A stretch of 64,000 bases of DNA from Lota lota (lineage: Eukaryota; Chordata; Actinopteri; Gadiformes; Lotidae), in contig JACYXH010000429.1 of assembly GCA_026745465.1 (NCBI GenBank), positions 2,628,389-2,692,388 of the forward strand, given 5' to 3'. The position numbers and the translations under genes were made by a program. Numbering within the stretch: the first letter of the stretch is position 1; every line of letters begins with the position of its first letter. The notes under the pieces are model-generated. The model worked only from the letters and a program-made list of their open reading frames with translations. It was not told where the DNA came from and did not search any database. Positions 13,553-28,184 of this stretch are shown here, one piece after another.

Positions 13553-15558
13553 CATGTTCAACTGGGTTGCTCACGCTTTTTCATACCCACACAATGGCTG
13601 CACTCACAGTACGGTGGGTATCGCTTAGCTTAGCATGAGACAACACTGATCTAATCTGGATGATCAGAAGCTCCTCTATCAAACAGAGTGCTGTAGGGGA
13701 GCGGGACAAGCGCTGGTTTAAAAAGAACGGCGAAACAAACAGGAGAATAAAACGAACAAAGGGAACACAAAATACCAAAAAAACACAACAGGAAGAACAC
13801 AACAACAACAAAAAGTGGCAGAGCCATTATATTGCAACCCCGACTGGATCAATGACATACTGATGTAAAATAACACAACAACAACCAAAAAAGAGTGTGT
13901 ATACAAAATACAAAGAAAACACAGTGCATACTGACATAAAGTACTGAGTACCTGCCAAGTAAGTGTGCCAAAGTCTCTAATTCTTGTTCCATAGTCATTC
14001 TTCCCCCCACCCCCCACCCACCCACCTCTTGCTATGATTGCCCCACTGCTGGAGCAGCGTGCTGGGAGAGCTAATTAGCAACAACCCACCTCCACATGCT
14101 ACCACCATCGTTGACAGCCCCACCGCCTCGTGTCAGGCGCGGCCCTCCCCTCCACCCATACAATCACGGCATCCAGATAAATGTGGATGCAAACAGTTCC
14201 CCGACAGACGCAAACACACTCAAACACACACACAGAAACAGACGCGCGCCTGCCCGTGCTAGCTGGCTGGCACAAAAAACAATGAAAGACAACAAACACT
14301 TTTCATTATACAAGGATCAATCCGCTTGCTGCACTGGGTAATCACAATTTAATTTCACGCATTTCACATTTTAATTTGTTTATTATTGTACCCCAAGTTG
14401 TCATTACTACACCGGGACAAAACATGAAAATACAAATAATTTACACATCTGCTGCGCATGTTATTTTATTCTCTCGAACAGGTCAAATAGGGACAATACT
14501 TGTAGCAAGAGTGTTTTGTCTTCTGCTTCTCGATTTAACACTGCAAAAGTTAATGTGAGGTGTGATGTACTTTCTTTATCCCAGACTTTACATTTGTGAA
14601 TTGTAGAAACACTGTCGCTACTAAAGACTGTGTTATTGTTGGTGTTAACATATAATCCATTGCGTTGCCTGGTGTTATATTATGTTATGTTGTATAAGTA
14701 TTTAATTAATTGCAAATTACTTCATTTAAAATGACCCCAAAATACTTGCAGCATTTGACGCTGCATTATCTCCATTCTTGTTTCCAATCTCTGCACCTTA
14801 TTGTACTATCTAATAGCTGTACTGTTTATTAAGCTACTGTTTCATCATTTGTTTTATTTTGGCTGAATGTCATGATTTATTTATAACAACTGCAACTAGT
14901 GATTACATTTTTTTATTTCTTGAACCTGTAACTGTGCAGTACTGTGGTTTTCACATGGCAGCCTTCTAACGTAACTGCACTGTATGTGTGCATTATATAT
15001 TTTTAACAGTGTTGAGGAAGGTCCACAGCGAGGCAATTCTTTATAGCCCAAGTTAATGATTTCGGTTACCCCCCTCCAAAAATCTTTAACCTTGACCGAG
15101 ACAGAAACAAGATTGGGGAGAAGGATCTTTGCGCTGTTGGCATTTATTGAGTGCCCTGAGCTGCTTCTATAAAATATAAGCCAGAGCCTGCTGTTTGAGG
15201 TGATTAGAAAGACATTAAAACTCTCGGGCAACATTGCAGGCTGATTAATGCAGGTAGGTTAATATCATTGACCTGGAGGGCAGAGTGACTACAGGAGCAA
15301 AAGTGTTCTTCATCCTGTTTGAAATGACTTGACAATTTCTGTTTTGCAGTTAAAAAAATTAAAAACGACGTAAAGAAATAAAAGCATGTCCAAAGATATT
15401 ACAGTTACAGCACACATTAACATTTAAAATGTGCAGAATGGACATAGCCACTAGGGATGGATGGAAAGCACCTGAACGAGACTACAAAGCTAGCTATTGA
15501 CAGAAACCAGTTTATTGTGGAGCTAAATATATCAAGGTTATCTTATTGTGCGACTGTT

Positions 15559-15580
15559 ACACACACACACACACACACAT
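15559..15580. repeat. (CA)11 microsatellite
   Basis: Short pure CA run. Confidence 0.9.
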
Positions 15581-16404
15581 ACAGACCATTCTTCAATTCA
15601 TCCCATCACACACTGCCATTGGGGTCTTCAAAAATCATGCACGTCATCGTCGTACACTCATCCATTCCAAAACGGTAAGCATTCTGATCGTGTCAGGATC
15701 TAACTTGAATGTTAAGCAGCTGTACTGTAGCATCTAGGAGGAAAGTAATTACACACGGTAGCGAGTAATATAAAACCGGAGCGCAGATATGAATGAACAA
15801 CCCGTGCTACAAACAGTAATGTTTTTCATTACACAAATGCACGTTTCACAAAGAGACACGCTAGCATATTTCTTTGTGGATGGTGAATCGCGGTAGACGA
15901 CGGGGTAGGAAGGTCACACACACTGTAGGGCCCTTGGGGCGAGTTGCTAAGAGGCACTGGAACTCCATGGAAAGTCTTGAGGTAGTGGAATCGAATGTAG
16001 TGCGGCGACAGAAGGCGCGGTAATCTCTGAGACGTCGCGAACCCCCCAGGTTTGTTTTGGCAGGATAACAAATTGAACACGCCATGCTCCAGGGAACACC
16101 AGTGGCGCCGGACAAGTTGTGGAGCGAGCCGAAGTGGCGGGATGGGTGGCTGATAGATAACTTGTAATTATATCATTTGTAATTAGACTCGTTTGTTTAC
16201 CGCATCAACGTTGGACTCTTCAAAGACTAATGATTGTGCAGAAAGATAAACAACAACAGTGTTTGCTGTTGCGGGGGGGGAAAAAACTAATAGAAACAAC
16301 CTCCCGAACGCATCGTTGATTCATTTGTAAGCAAGCTGCCATGTTTAACACATACTTCCCCAAAAAGTTTTCTTGTGCGTTTATTTTCTAGATTCTTTGG
16401 GTTT

Positions 16405-16534
16405 CTATGTGTACATGTGTGCAAGCCTGTGTGTTTGTGTGTGTGTGTAGGTGCAAGTGTGTGTGTGTGTGTGTGTGTGTTGGTGCAGGTGTGTGTGTGT
16501 GCAAGTGTTAGTGTGTGCAAGTGTTAGTGTGTGA
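16405..16534. repeat. GT-rich interrupted tract
   Basis: GT repeats are interrupted by recurring GTGCAAGTGT and TTAGTGTGTG words, suggesting local tandem duplication. Confidence 0.8.
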
Positions 16535-18125
16535 TTGGATGTGTTTGAAGTTGTCAGCATTTTCCTGTGCATTCCTGTGAGCCTAGCTTCACTGAAGGAT
16601 GTCAAACTCCTCTGAAGTACACACTGTTTCTTCGTTCAGAAATGAATGACAAGAATCCGGGCAGCCAAGACAGTTAGACCAACAACACCTTCCCTTTGTT
16701 CTATTCCTAAGTAAAAACCGACGTTAGCCAACGCCTAAAATACCCTAGAGTGACTGTACAGGTAAAGAACTGCAATCCACAGGGTAGGCAAAAGCTATTT
16801 GTTCGCTGAAAATATAATTCTATATCTAAAGATATATGACATACCAAACTGTATATATTACCAAAGTCAATCACGAGTAGCATTGTAATTCCACTTGCAT
16901 GCTAAAGATTTGTACTATACTACGCCATGCTTTAGCCGACTCACACAACCTTGTCTGTAGATCACATGCGCTGCTGGAGTAATCTTGATGATCCACTATC
17001 ATGGAGTGCAGAAGTGATAGTTTAAGGCAGCACTGACGTATCGAGGGCACCGTGTCTCTCAAGGAAACATCCAGATGTTTTGAAAAGCGTGGATTTCATG
17101 TCGATATCAGAAACTGTTTGACCATCAGCGGAATAGCAGAAAATCGCATTTGACGTGACGCAAATAATTTTCCTCTCTGGTGAACAAGGTCATGTTTGGT
17201 TTGAAGTAATAGAGCCCCAGTTAGCCTTCAAGTGCAAATTTTATTTTTCTAAAAGGTGATGTCACCATTTAACTTGGACACAAATCATTACCATGTGTTT
17301 TTCCACCAAAAAACAGGGTCCCAACAAGGTGCACTCTTTTCGCATTCTATTTAGTTACACATATCTGTGTAAAAATATGGTTGTAAAAATAATACAATAG
17401 AGTAAGAAAGAAAAAGAAAATCAGCAAATTATATTATCTTATTAAAGCTTCTTCATCTAACTGAGGAAAAAAAAAGCATACGTCCAATGATGAAAAGAAA
17501 GAAGAAACCGAAACGCCTCGGTCGATATCCTACGCATTATTTTGCAGAACAGCCGCCTGGGAAAGATTTACCTGTCCTTGGCAGGAATGAAAAAGGAGCA
17601 GCGGGAGTCCAGAGGTTGTGTGGGGGTGGAAATGCCCTTCCCCTTGCTTCTCCCCCACATCAGTGGCCTCCCTCTCCCTGATGGGCCTATTAGGTAGCAT
17701 GGGCCACTCATGGGCATGGGCCCACCACTCAACCATTTACTTGATTGACCAAGTAAGTGGGAAGTGAGAAAGCAGACCTTTTTCTTTCTTGTCTGTCAAT
17801 AATAGTCCAATCAGCCCCCCGCTGGCTCTGCACTGACATGTGACGCTGATTCACTCTGGACTAGCGACAGCACACAATACTTCCAACTCCGCTCTCCACA
17901 GAGTATGTGTTTTGATTTCATGTGGCATCAGTCCAGAAAAAAAAGAAAAAAAGGGTGCCACGGGTACTTTCCAGTTTGAATTAGTTGTTAGTCTTTCTAC
18001 ATTCTTTAGGCCCTTCCAGACTAACTGCTGTTTTGTTGCATTGAGTTAAGCAACGTCCCCTTAAGAGTGTGTTTGACACAGAGACAGCAGGTGTTTGAGA
18101 ACTCCAGAGAAGCATTTGTTTCCAA

Positions 18126-18187
18126 CTGAAATTGATACCTCGATTACAGCCTGGTAGGACAGGCTGTAATCGAGGTATCAATTTCAG
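18126..18187. repeat. Perfect 28-bp inverted repeat, 6-nt loop
   Basis: The arms 18126-18153 and 18160-18187 are exact reverse complements separated by GTAGGA. The arm starts CTGAAATTGATACCTCGATT. The flanks do not extend the stem convincingly. It lies inside the exon D-E intron, about 610 bp beyond the exon D donor. Confidence 0.95.
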
Positions 18188-18713
18188 ATTGTAAACGTTC
18201 GCAGAGCGTCATTGCAATGTTTCTTCAAGGTTTAACTCAAAGGGAATGCTCTCCATAAAACTATATCTTCCCGGTGTTGTCCATTAAACATAACAAGTAG
18301 TTACTCTGGTATGGAGTGAGTATGAGAGGGGCCAATGTCAGAGGAGGAGAATACATTAAGTGGGGGATGAATAACAGGCTAGCTGGCTTACATCAACACC
18401 TTTTTTAAATCATGCCAAGACTATTACCATGCTGCAGAAACACAGTTCAGGACATTTAAGACAGAATCTCAAAGTTCCATTACTACATCTACTTTGCCTT
18501 ACAAAATAACTGCAATACAACAGTTATTTTGTGTGTACTTCCTGAAGTCTAATATTCTTACTTTGTTATTTAGCAGATACTTTAATCCAAACTGACTTCC
18601 TTTAGATTACACCATTTCATTTGAGATGCATGTCATTAATGAGTAGGTTGAGCTGGCTCAAAAATGTCTAAAGGTGGACTGCATGTGAAGTACAGAAGGC
18701 AGCGTGTGAACTA

Positions 18714-19034
<321 letters not shown>

Positions 19035-19318
19035 CTAATGACCAACAACACATGTAGACTGATTCATCGCAGCGATCATGATGCCATATTCACAATTATG
19101 ATGGGTTGAACAATTTTGGTAAAACCAAAATGCTGGGGGAAAGTGAAGTGAGCAGAGGAAGAGCTTTGGATACACTGGGGTTTATGCTGAGAGATATAAG
19201 ATATATACGGAATCAGTGACCAGAGGCAATTTTGCAAAGATCTCTACATAATCCGACAATGGGATACCTCTAGAATCTGGATGCTTGCTTCACAAATCAA
19301 GAGTCCTAGAATCAGGTA

Positions 19319-19377
19319 AACAAACACACACACACACTGTACACACACACGCACATGCACACGCACGCACACACAGC
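19319..19377. repeat. CA-rich imperfect tract
   Basis: CA repeats with TGTACA and GCACATGC interruptions. Confidence 0.85.
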
Positions 19378-20370
19378 ACCCCTCCCACCAACTTGAATTG
19401 ATCTGTCTTTATACCATAAGAAGAAGAAGAAGTCACAATAAAAGGAGGACTCGGTGACAAGGCTGGCGGAGGGAATCTTACACATGGCTTATTTCCCAGG
19501 GGACTAAACAGCTCTGCATGCAGGAGCGACTTCATCAGTTGGGTAGGGGAGGGGAGGAGTGTGTAATAGCAGCAACAGTGAGATCACAACAACGAAAACC
19601 TGTCACACTGTATCATTATATTGTTTAAAAGAAAGGGGGATATAAAACTATAAAACGGAAAGCCTCCGACAACTAATAATAACACGAAACAGGGTAGCAT
19701 AGCTGTGGCACCCCGGAGACTAATTGAACAATTATTTTGTGATATCGTGTAATGCGGCACTATGATTTTATTCATATTGACTAGCTTCACTGTTGAATTG
19801 TTGTTGTTTTTCTGTGCCTTTCCTCCTTTTTATAGTTCTGCGACTGCTATGTAGCAACAGTGTACTCATTTAAAGTTACAAACACAAAGGCACACAACAA
19901 GAAAAGTGTAGACATCTCAGGTAGCTGAGATGCAACCCAGTATTATTATGAAATGTTATATTAAATATATCCTGGAGCTGTAACCATATAGCATATTATT
20001 TAATGGAATGGAAAACATTTTGTGTGTGTTATGTCCTTGTTTGCGTGCTTGGAGCCAAATTATTTCAGTTCGTAGGTAGTTACCACGGTTACCAACGACT
20101 GCCTATGAGACAATATATAGTTTACCTCCAACAACTCAAAATAAAGTTTAGACACGCAATCTGTCTAAACATAAACTAACTTATGACACCATCTCACTGG
20201 AGACACGAAGTCCATGAAGGCTAAATGCTAAGAACGTGTACGTATGCACACTAAACATGCTTCAACGAGATGGGAAACAAATCTGAAAACCTTTCATATG
20301 TATCTATAGAGAGAATAGTTTAAATAAAACACAAAAGCAGTTGCTGTTCTCTGGGTCTACATATTTGTTA

Positions 20371-20841
<471 letters not shown>

Positions 20842-21301
20842 CTACACAAGCTTTTTTGAGAACCATTTTTGAACACTTTTCGTATCCTCACATTTTCCAA
20901 CAGCTTTATGACCCAAACATGCTGCTGTAACGAGTGACAGGTGATTGGTGAGGTAATGAACAGTCTCCATTACATCCTCCTTTCACGACAGTACTCTTTT
21001 GTTAAGTCTTTGATCTGTACATGCATGCTTGTGTAATATCATCCACACTGTATACATACATAAAATATGTACTAACATAACTTTCATACAAGGCATCTTA
21101 CAACACTGTGAGCACATACATGCTTAGCGTTCACTGAGTGAATATCTGCTGTGTAGAATACTCTCTTCATAGTATCTCTGTAGAGCCATGCAGAGAAGGT
21201 GTATTCTGGGCCCAGTAGGATAATGAGTAGGGTCAATGCTACGGAGGCTATAAGATGATGGTGTAATACGGCCCTCCTTGCTGTGTTAACATCCCAAAAG
21301 G

Positions 21302-21368
21302 TACACCTTTAATGATTATTGTAAAACCCCCCACACACAAGCACACACCTCTAATGATTATTGTTCAA

Positions 21369-21407
<39 letters not shown>
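21302..21407. repeat. 43-bp direct duplication ending in (CA)19
   Basis: ACACCTYTAATGATTATTGT occurs at about 21302 and 21345. A pure CA run fills 21370-21407. Confidence 0.8.
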
Positions 21408-21630
21408 AAGACAGCCTCTAGATGTGTGTGTTACACCACAACAATCACAAACAGTCTTTAAATTGATCTCTGCAAACTGAAACCAATGCAAGTCTGCATT
21501 CGCTATCTTTTCCTGGCTGGTGAATTTGCACTTTGGATGAACGTGAGGCTCCTCGGAGATCCTCTGAAATAAGACGTGATGATGCCAAGGGGATATGTTG
21601 AAGAAGCTAGTGTCTATGAATAATGCAAGT

Positions 21631-21633
<3 letters not shown>

Positions 21634-21684
<51 letters not shown>
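21634..21684. repeat. (GT)25 microsatellite
   Basis: Pure GT run followed by imperfect GTGAGTGTG. Confidence 0.95.
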
Positions 21685-21685
<1 letters not shown>

Positions 21686-22228
21686 CGTGAGTGTGTGCGT
21701 CTTCTATTGTTTTTGTTGGGGGGGATTTTAACTAAATGTTGATTATTCATGTAAAGGTCAGATGAGTTAATGAAAGTGAGGAAAACAACTTCCTCCCCAT
21801 GCCTTCGCTCTGAGCAAGAGAGGAAAAGAGATGCCCTTTCTCTGCTCCTCATATGGCATCCCCCTCTCATTAGGGTCCCCAGAATGTATTCTGCAGGACC
21901 TGGCTGGAACACGGCCACATGGCCAGAATGTCCAACAAGGAGCAAAGTGAATAAAATAAGAGGGTTGGGGAGGGGGCAGGGGGGAAGCACACATGCATAT
22001 AAATCAGACACCGCTACTGGGGCCATGGGTTTGGCTGACCAGCGCCGGGGCCCAGCAGCTAGTCCAGTCCCCTAATGATGACATCGCTCTCCTGCCCAGA
22101 GGGAATTAGAGAAAAATATACACATATTGCAGGCTTGGCTAGTTTGTGTTTTGGGATGAAGCCATTAGATCTAGTGTTGCTTGTTTTTCATCATGGATGC
22201 ATGTAGTTTATTAATGTTGTTAATGCAT

Positions 22229-22251
22229 CCCAATTACAGCATGTAATTGGG
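22229..22251. repeat. Short inverted repeat, 10-bp arms
   Basis: CCCAATTACA and TGTAATTGGG flank a 3-nt GCA spacer. Confidence 0.8.
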
Positions 22252-23440
22252 TCTTGGTAATGAAGGCCTTTGATCGGACAGGGAGAGGGTGCAAACAAAT
22301 AACAATGAAGTCTTCAATGTTGGGCTTGTTGATAATGTACAAAACATAAGCAGAAGGCATCCTGATAATTTTATACTGAACGAACACTTCTGTGTAGTAG
22401 ACAATTGTTCTTGTCATCTAAAATATTCCTATTCATTAAAAAAACAGAACTCGCTTGCTTCAATTCCGACAAGAAGACTTGGAAAAGCTGTTGCTTAACC
22501 GCGATGCAGATTAATGTTTTTCTGAAGAGAAAACCTGTGAGGGCCCGTGTCCACAGAGCGCAGCAGCACAGAAATGTGCTGGCATGGCGCTGGGAAGCAC
22601 TGGGATGAAGGGTTGGTGCAGTGAAAAAAGAAACAGCTGCATCTCTACGCTTTGTTTACTGTTTCTATGACAACAAGCAATATTTGCTCCTAGCTCAACA
22701 TCGCAGTGATAACTTGTTATACATTCATGGGATGTTAAGCAGCATATGCAGACACAAACATTATGTTTTTGATTTGAGAAAGCAACTGACTTTGGCGTCT
22801 TTAATGTATGTGTTACAACCTCCTCTTTTATATAATTAAGTATTTGTTCGACAGCCGACAGAATCTCTGATTGGGTGACTAGGAAAAAACAAGTGACGAT
22901 GGCATTATAATTTTTTACGCTCTCATTGGAGACAATTGAAGAAAGGCGCAGGCACTCAGAAAATGACGGTGTGTTGACGTGGCTGTCTTGATGCAAAGCG
23001 CTATGAAATTAGGTTAAGCATATATCTGTTCAACTATCATTCCTGGGGTTGGGGTGATAACGATGGAGCACAAGGGGTTGGATCAAACCAAAACCCTTTT
23101 CATTCCAGGACACAAGAGGGAAGCAGCAGAGAAAGGATGTGGAACCACACCTTTTTGCCTAATCATCATAGTAATTATTTTGGCAAATCCCATCCCTATG
23201 TTTGGCTGGGCTTTCAAAACTGAGAGGCACAATTAGCATTCGTTCAAGGGTTACCTTTCACTTGGATCCTGTACAACAGCATATAATGAGAGGCATTGAA
23301 AATTTGCTGTGGTAGCTGAAGCTCTTTTGTTAAACAACTCGATCCAATTAAATGCTAACTGAATTGAATGTAGGCAAACATTATCTAAACAAAATATATG
23401 TTAACAACAAACAATCCATATTTCATCTATATAATCCATA

Positions 23441-23493
23441 TAGGATCTATATACCTATATATATATATATATATACCTATATATATATATATT
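23441..23493. repeat. (AT)n microsatellite
   Basis: AT runs separated by recurring ACCTATAT words. Confidence 0.9.
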
Positions 23494-23948
23494 AATGTGT
23501 GTAGATTTTTACGTGCTGTTTTTTAGCCAAACATAGCTGGTCAGACGCAATATTGCAAACTTGAGCTCTGAAGCTTTGTTCTTGTTGGAAAGACCTGGCT
23601 TTCTCCTGGCTAATGCTCCATGAAAGCCCACACTTGTTCTCGCCTTTTGTCCTGAACTTTAGCAACAGACATGCAAACAGAGGCTTGTAGCTCTTTGGAT
23701 GCACTGTAGCTCTTGGATTCACTACAACCCACTCTATATCATATGGTCTGTCTTTCAGTCAAACACCCGCTCTCTGGAAGACTGTAAACTGTCTTGAATG
23801 TTCTCAATTATTAAATGGTTTTATTTCACACTGTAGCATGAGGGAATTTGAATTTCTTACGCACATCCCATTCTTTGAGATAATTGCAGAATGTTCTTTT
23901 TTGGAAGTCATGGAGTCAACACAAATCCTCCACCAGACCAAACTTGAT

Positions 23949-24040
23949 ATATATATATATATATATTACTTTTGTATCGAGCATATGGCAGCAGCTGTAT
24001 CTAGAATGTATTCATTTTTTTATTTTTTTTATTTGAAAAG

Positions 24041-24071
<31 letters not shown>

Positions 24072-24121
24072 TTATTTATTATTTTAAAAAAATACTTTGT
24101 TTTTTCATATATATATATATG
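23949..24121. repeat. AT-rich cluster with three (AT)n runs
   Basis: AT runs near 23949-23967, 24041-24066 and 24107-24121, separated by T-rich sequence. Confidence 0.85.
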
Positions 24122-25710
24122 ATTTTAAGTAGGACAAAGTCACGACCAGGCGACGGTGCTTGTACCTAGTTAATCACAACGCTCCCTGGATCATGGGCGA
24201 CACCACATTTGTGGCGATGTGGGAAGCTGTGTGATGGGGCTGGGCCAGACTTTGCACTGCAGGCCTCCAGACATGATCCGCAGTCTCACAGAGATTACTG
24301 CAAGGAGGCTCACAATACCGCATATCTGTTTACTGCTTTGGGCAAAGATTAAGGTGCTGCTTATTGCAAATTACGACAACAACAACCATATCAACAGCAG
24401 CAACAGCAAAAAAAACTGAGTCGACGAGTCTAATGTATCTTGGTAAATCCCCTTACACAATAGGAAAAATACCACATGTGATTAAAAAATTATATCTAAA
24501 CGTCTGACATGAAAATTGTGAATTATTGACCTCCATGAAACCAAAACTGCCAAACATGTGAGCAGTGAACATCAGTGCAGGGGTGAACTATATTGAAACA
24601 TTGAATAGACATTGTTCACTTGACTGTATGTGGAGGATGACAATGTCTCTATGGCTTTTTGGCTCCACACTTTGAACACTACTGTCAAACTGCATTCATT
24701 TAATGCAACTCCGTAATGGATCCATGCCAAGTTAACATATTTAAGGGGACTATTGAACCGGCATTAGCCATAGATCTGTACTTACCCTTAGCAAAGTAAA
24801 TTACTTTAAATGCATGGATTTTAAAAAGCAGGTGCAATGCATGGTTTGTGTCTTTAATCTCAAGGGCAACTTCAATCACTACCCCTTAAAATAAATAAAA
24901 ATCAACACAAATAGTTATGTCAGAAAAACGGATGTTCGTGTGATTTTATTGCAGGTAACAGGTTATAGATTGTTGATTATTGTTGTGGTAGCTTGCTTGC
25001 CAGGCTGACTCTTCAGATATTCTACCGAGTAACAGGCCTCGCACAATCTATTACATCAAAAATGTACTTTACAATTCCTTGCTTGTCAGTTGCACTTCCC
25101 ATTGAAGCATATTCCCAACATTGATGTCAAAAAACAAAAAGGAAGGGAAAAAAACCACCTCAAAATATCGTCTGAGAGACAGGTAAATCGATACAGCGTT
25201 TCTCAGAGCAATAAACATTTTATTAACCTAGATTGAAAATAAGGGGGAAGAGAATGAGCTAGAACCTCTTGATGTCTGGGAGATGATGTAAATAAACTCT
25301 ATCTTCCATCTCTGTGCCTCATGGGAGGTCTGCAACAGACAGGAAATAGAGGTCTGCTGTGGATGCTGGAATCCTAACAGGTGCCTTATGGACCTTGTGT
25401 TACTTTCTAGTGTTTTAACTGATTTTCACCTCAACTTGGGGCATGAGCTTGTATAACCTACCTTTATTTTTATTATTTTTATTCATTTTTTTATTCAATA
25501 TATTTTATAAAGGGCATACTCCTGAGAATAACTACAGCCATACTTTATGTTTATTGTCATAGTACACTTTTTCCTTCATTTTGAAACTAGTGTGGGCACG
25601 GTAAAACAGTGCTGAGCAATACACTCTGTATTATGTGACTCCTGAACAATCTGATTAACCAACCAAACAACCTAACAGTCCGATATCCAGGTCCCTCTCA
25701 AAACGACCGA

Positions 25711-26275
25711 GTTACGTTTCAAGGCAATCTACATACAATTACGTTTCCAGATGATTACGTCCATGAGGTCGTACTATTAAGTAGTAACGCACCCAGTTAC
25801 GCAGGAATGTTGAGCTGCAGTGTTTCAGTATAAATGTTTGTTAAAATAGACAATTTTAATTTCTACATGGAAAATGATTTGGCGGCCACCAATATGATTT
25901 CACTGACCGCCAAATGAAAACTACAAAAATAAATATTTTTGAAAATGGCATATACAATACAAATATATATATATATATATATATATATCTGTTATATGGC
26001 TGCTTGTCTATCCTGTTGAAATCATGTAATCAATATATATAAATACATATTACATCCGTTAAGGAGTCTACATATAATAACACCTCTTGACGACACTGTT
26101 CAGAAGATACGCAGCAAAATAAATACAAAGATATATATATATATATATATATATACAGCTCGAGATTCCTGCGTAACTGGGTGTGTAACTACTTAATAGT
26201 ACGTAACTCATGGACGTAGTTATAGGTTGTTTGGTCTGGAAACGAAAATGTATGGTGTTTGCCTTAAAACATAAT
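25711..26275. mobile_element. Fold-back (inverted-repeat) element with internal AT microsatellites
   Basis: The left arm (about 25711-25818) and right arm (about 26158-26275) are imperfect inverted repeats. Shared blocks, read in left-arm orientation, are AAGGCAA, CGTTTCCAG, ACGTCCATGAG, TACTATTAAGTAGT and ACCCAGTTACGCAGGAAT. The right arm holds about 13 extra bases. The roughly 340-bp spacer contains two (AT)n tracts (25963-25988 and 26131-26155). No ORF is present. It looks like an aged palindromic MITE or foldback element; the exact ends and target duplication are unclear. Confidence 0.7.
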
Positions 26276-27084
26276 ATGTCTCGTGTTTAAAAGGGACATG
26301 GAAATCAAACTATGAAGTCGTTCGGTGGGTTTTTCAGGATGCTCTTGAACCCAACTACACAATATTACAGTAATGCTAACAATGGTTAAGTACAACAGCA
26401 CCAATCCTTAATAGATCTTAACCTTTACATGATTATGCACCACTCAGAAGGAGACCTTCCTGAGGCTCCTGTTAAAAGTAATCAAAAAGTATAATTATTA
26501 ATTGCTATGTTTGAGAAGTGCAAGCAAAACCTCAGTGAGTAGGTCACTCCTGAAGACCGTGTATGCAGAGCCAGCACAATTCAGTGATGGGTGCAGTAAT
26601 GTGACCTAACAGTGTTTTGACAGGTGGTGCCAGAGCAAAGTGATCAAGATAAAACTTTCTATCTTTGTATAATTATTATCCCATCCTTTCAACTATGATA
26701 ACTACTATATTATCATAGTATCATAGTTTAACATTAGTTGTACTAACGTTAAATAAAAATGTTTTAATTTGTATGTTTATTCCTACATTCTCTGTTACAT
26801 GCTGCTGAAACACCAGATTTAGAGTATTATACTTTATTATCTTAAACTACATGTTGGCTTGGGCGTTGTAGAATAAGAAACAAACTATTATAATTCCAAT
26901 TATTACAGGTTCTCGTGGAAATGCAAAATATTCACTAAGCCAAAGCACATAACAACGAAGAATGCTTAAGTTCTCAATCTGAGAAAAGCTCTGGCATCAG
27001 ACTGACAATTTCCAAAATTATAATAAACTAAATAAGAAATGCAAACATGACTACAGAGAAAGGGATATATAAGAAGATAAACAT

Positions 27085-27150
27085 ATATATAGAGAGATAG
27101 ATAGGAACAGAGAGAGAGAGAGAGAAAGAAAGAGAAAGAGAGAGAGAGAG
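27085..27150. repeat. GA-rich microsatellite
   Basis: GATA and GAGA units grading into (GA)n. Confidence 0.85.
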
Positions 27151-27728
27151 TGCTTTCACATCAAATATGACTTTGAACAGGTTTCATGTAGGCAGGAAGA
27201 ACAAAGAGATAAACTTTATATCAAGAGAAATATATGAACAAATATATGTATAATAATTTTTCCTCAATGTATTTGTTTTCACATTGAACATACAAGAACA
27301 TAGTATAACCACTCTCATACACACATTTCATTTCTTCTTTTTTTTAACTGACAATGCATCTATGTCTGCCTCCTGGAAAGCCATAATACGATCTTGGCAT
27401 GTGATGAGAGTGTCAATCAACTGAGCGGAGAGGAGCGTGCATACAAAACAGTGCGAGAAATTAATTTATTTGCAGAATCTGCTGTCTGAGTATGTCTCCC
27501 TGAGTGATGTGCCATCTGTCATCGAAACAAAGACACCAGAGTTGGAGAGCGAAGAGACAGAAGAGAAACATAAGACAGGGCCACTGGGAGAAGCTGGATG
27601 GACACCACCTAAACCAACTATACTAACAGGCCTTGGACTCTGTGTGCATTTGTGTGTGTTCGAAGTCATTGTTACAGCAGTGCTAACACTTGGGAGGATG
27701 GACTGACAACATGCAGTCTGTTTACCTG

Positions 27729-27729
<1 letters not shown>

Positions 27730-27780
<51 letters not shown>

Positions 27781-27820
27781 TGTGTGTGTGTCTGTGTGTG
27801 TGCGTGTGCGTGTGCGTGTT
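27730..27820. repeat. (GT)n microsatellite
   Basis: About 49 bp of pure GT, then CTGTG and GCGTGT variants. Confidence 0.95.
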
Positions 27821-28125
27821 TGAACAGCACTATTCTTAATATTCAGACTGGCAGGATAGTACCTTACTGGGGTCTGTGGCAGGACTTACAGAGCATGTTG
27901 ACGATCACTGAGCAGCAAATCCAGAACATTGGGTTCTGGGCACTTATTTCTTAAGCCTGTTTGCTAGGAATGCACCAAGAAAAGCCCTCACTTCTCTACA
28001 CCATTTGCTGCGTCCATGAGATGGCGTCTGTTGTTGTTTTGGATAGATTTTTTATGTGTTTTGCAGCTCTCTAAACAAACTGGCATAATGTATTCTTGCA
28101 TTTTTTTTGTTACATTTGAGGGAGC

Positions 28126-28161
<36 letters not shown>

Positions 28162-28184
28162 TGTGTGTTTGTGTGTGTGTGTGT
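28126..28184. repeat. (GT)n microsatellite
   Basis: Nearly pure GT with one C and one TT interruption. Confidence 0.95.

Noticed and set aside
22511-22996. 161-codon minus-strand frame
   Set aside because: No family resemblance, low-complexity-free but cysteine- and histidine-scattered sequence without a motif, and it lies inside the diaph2 intron.
23558-23722. Minus-strand frame with polar, gene-like composition
   Set aside because: Short, no motif, and not flanked by plausible splice sites in phase with diaph2.
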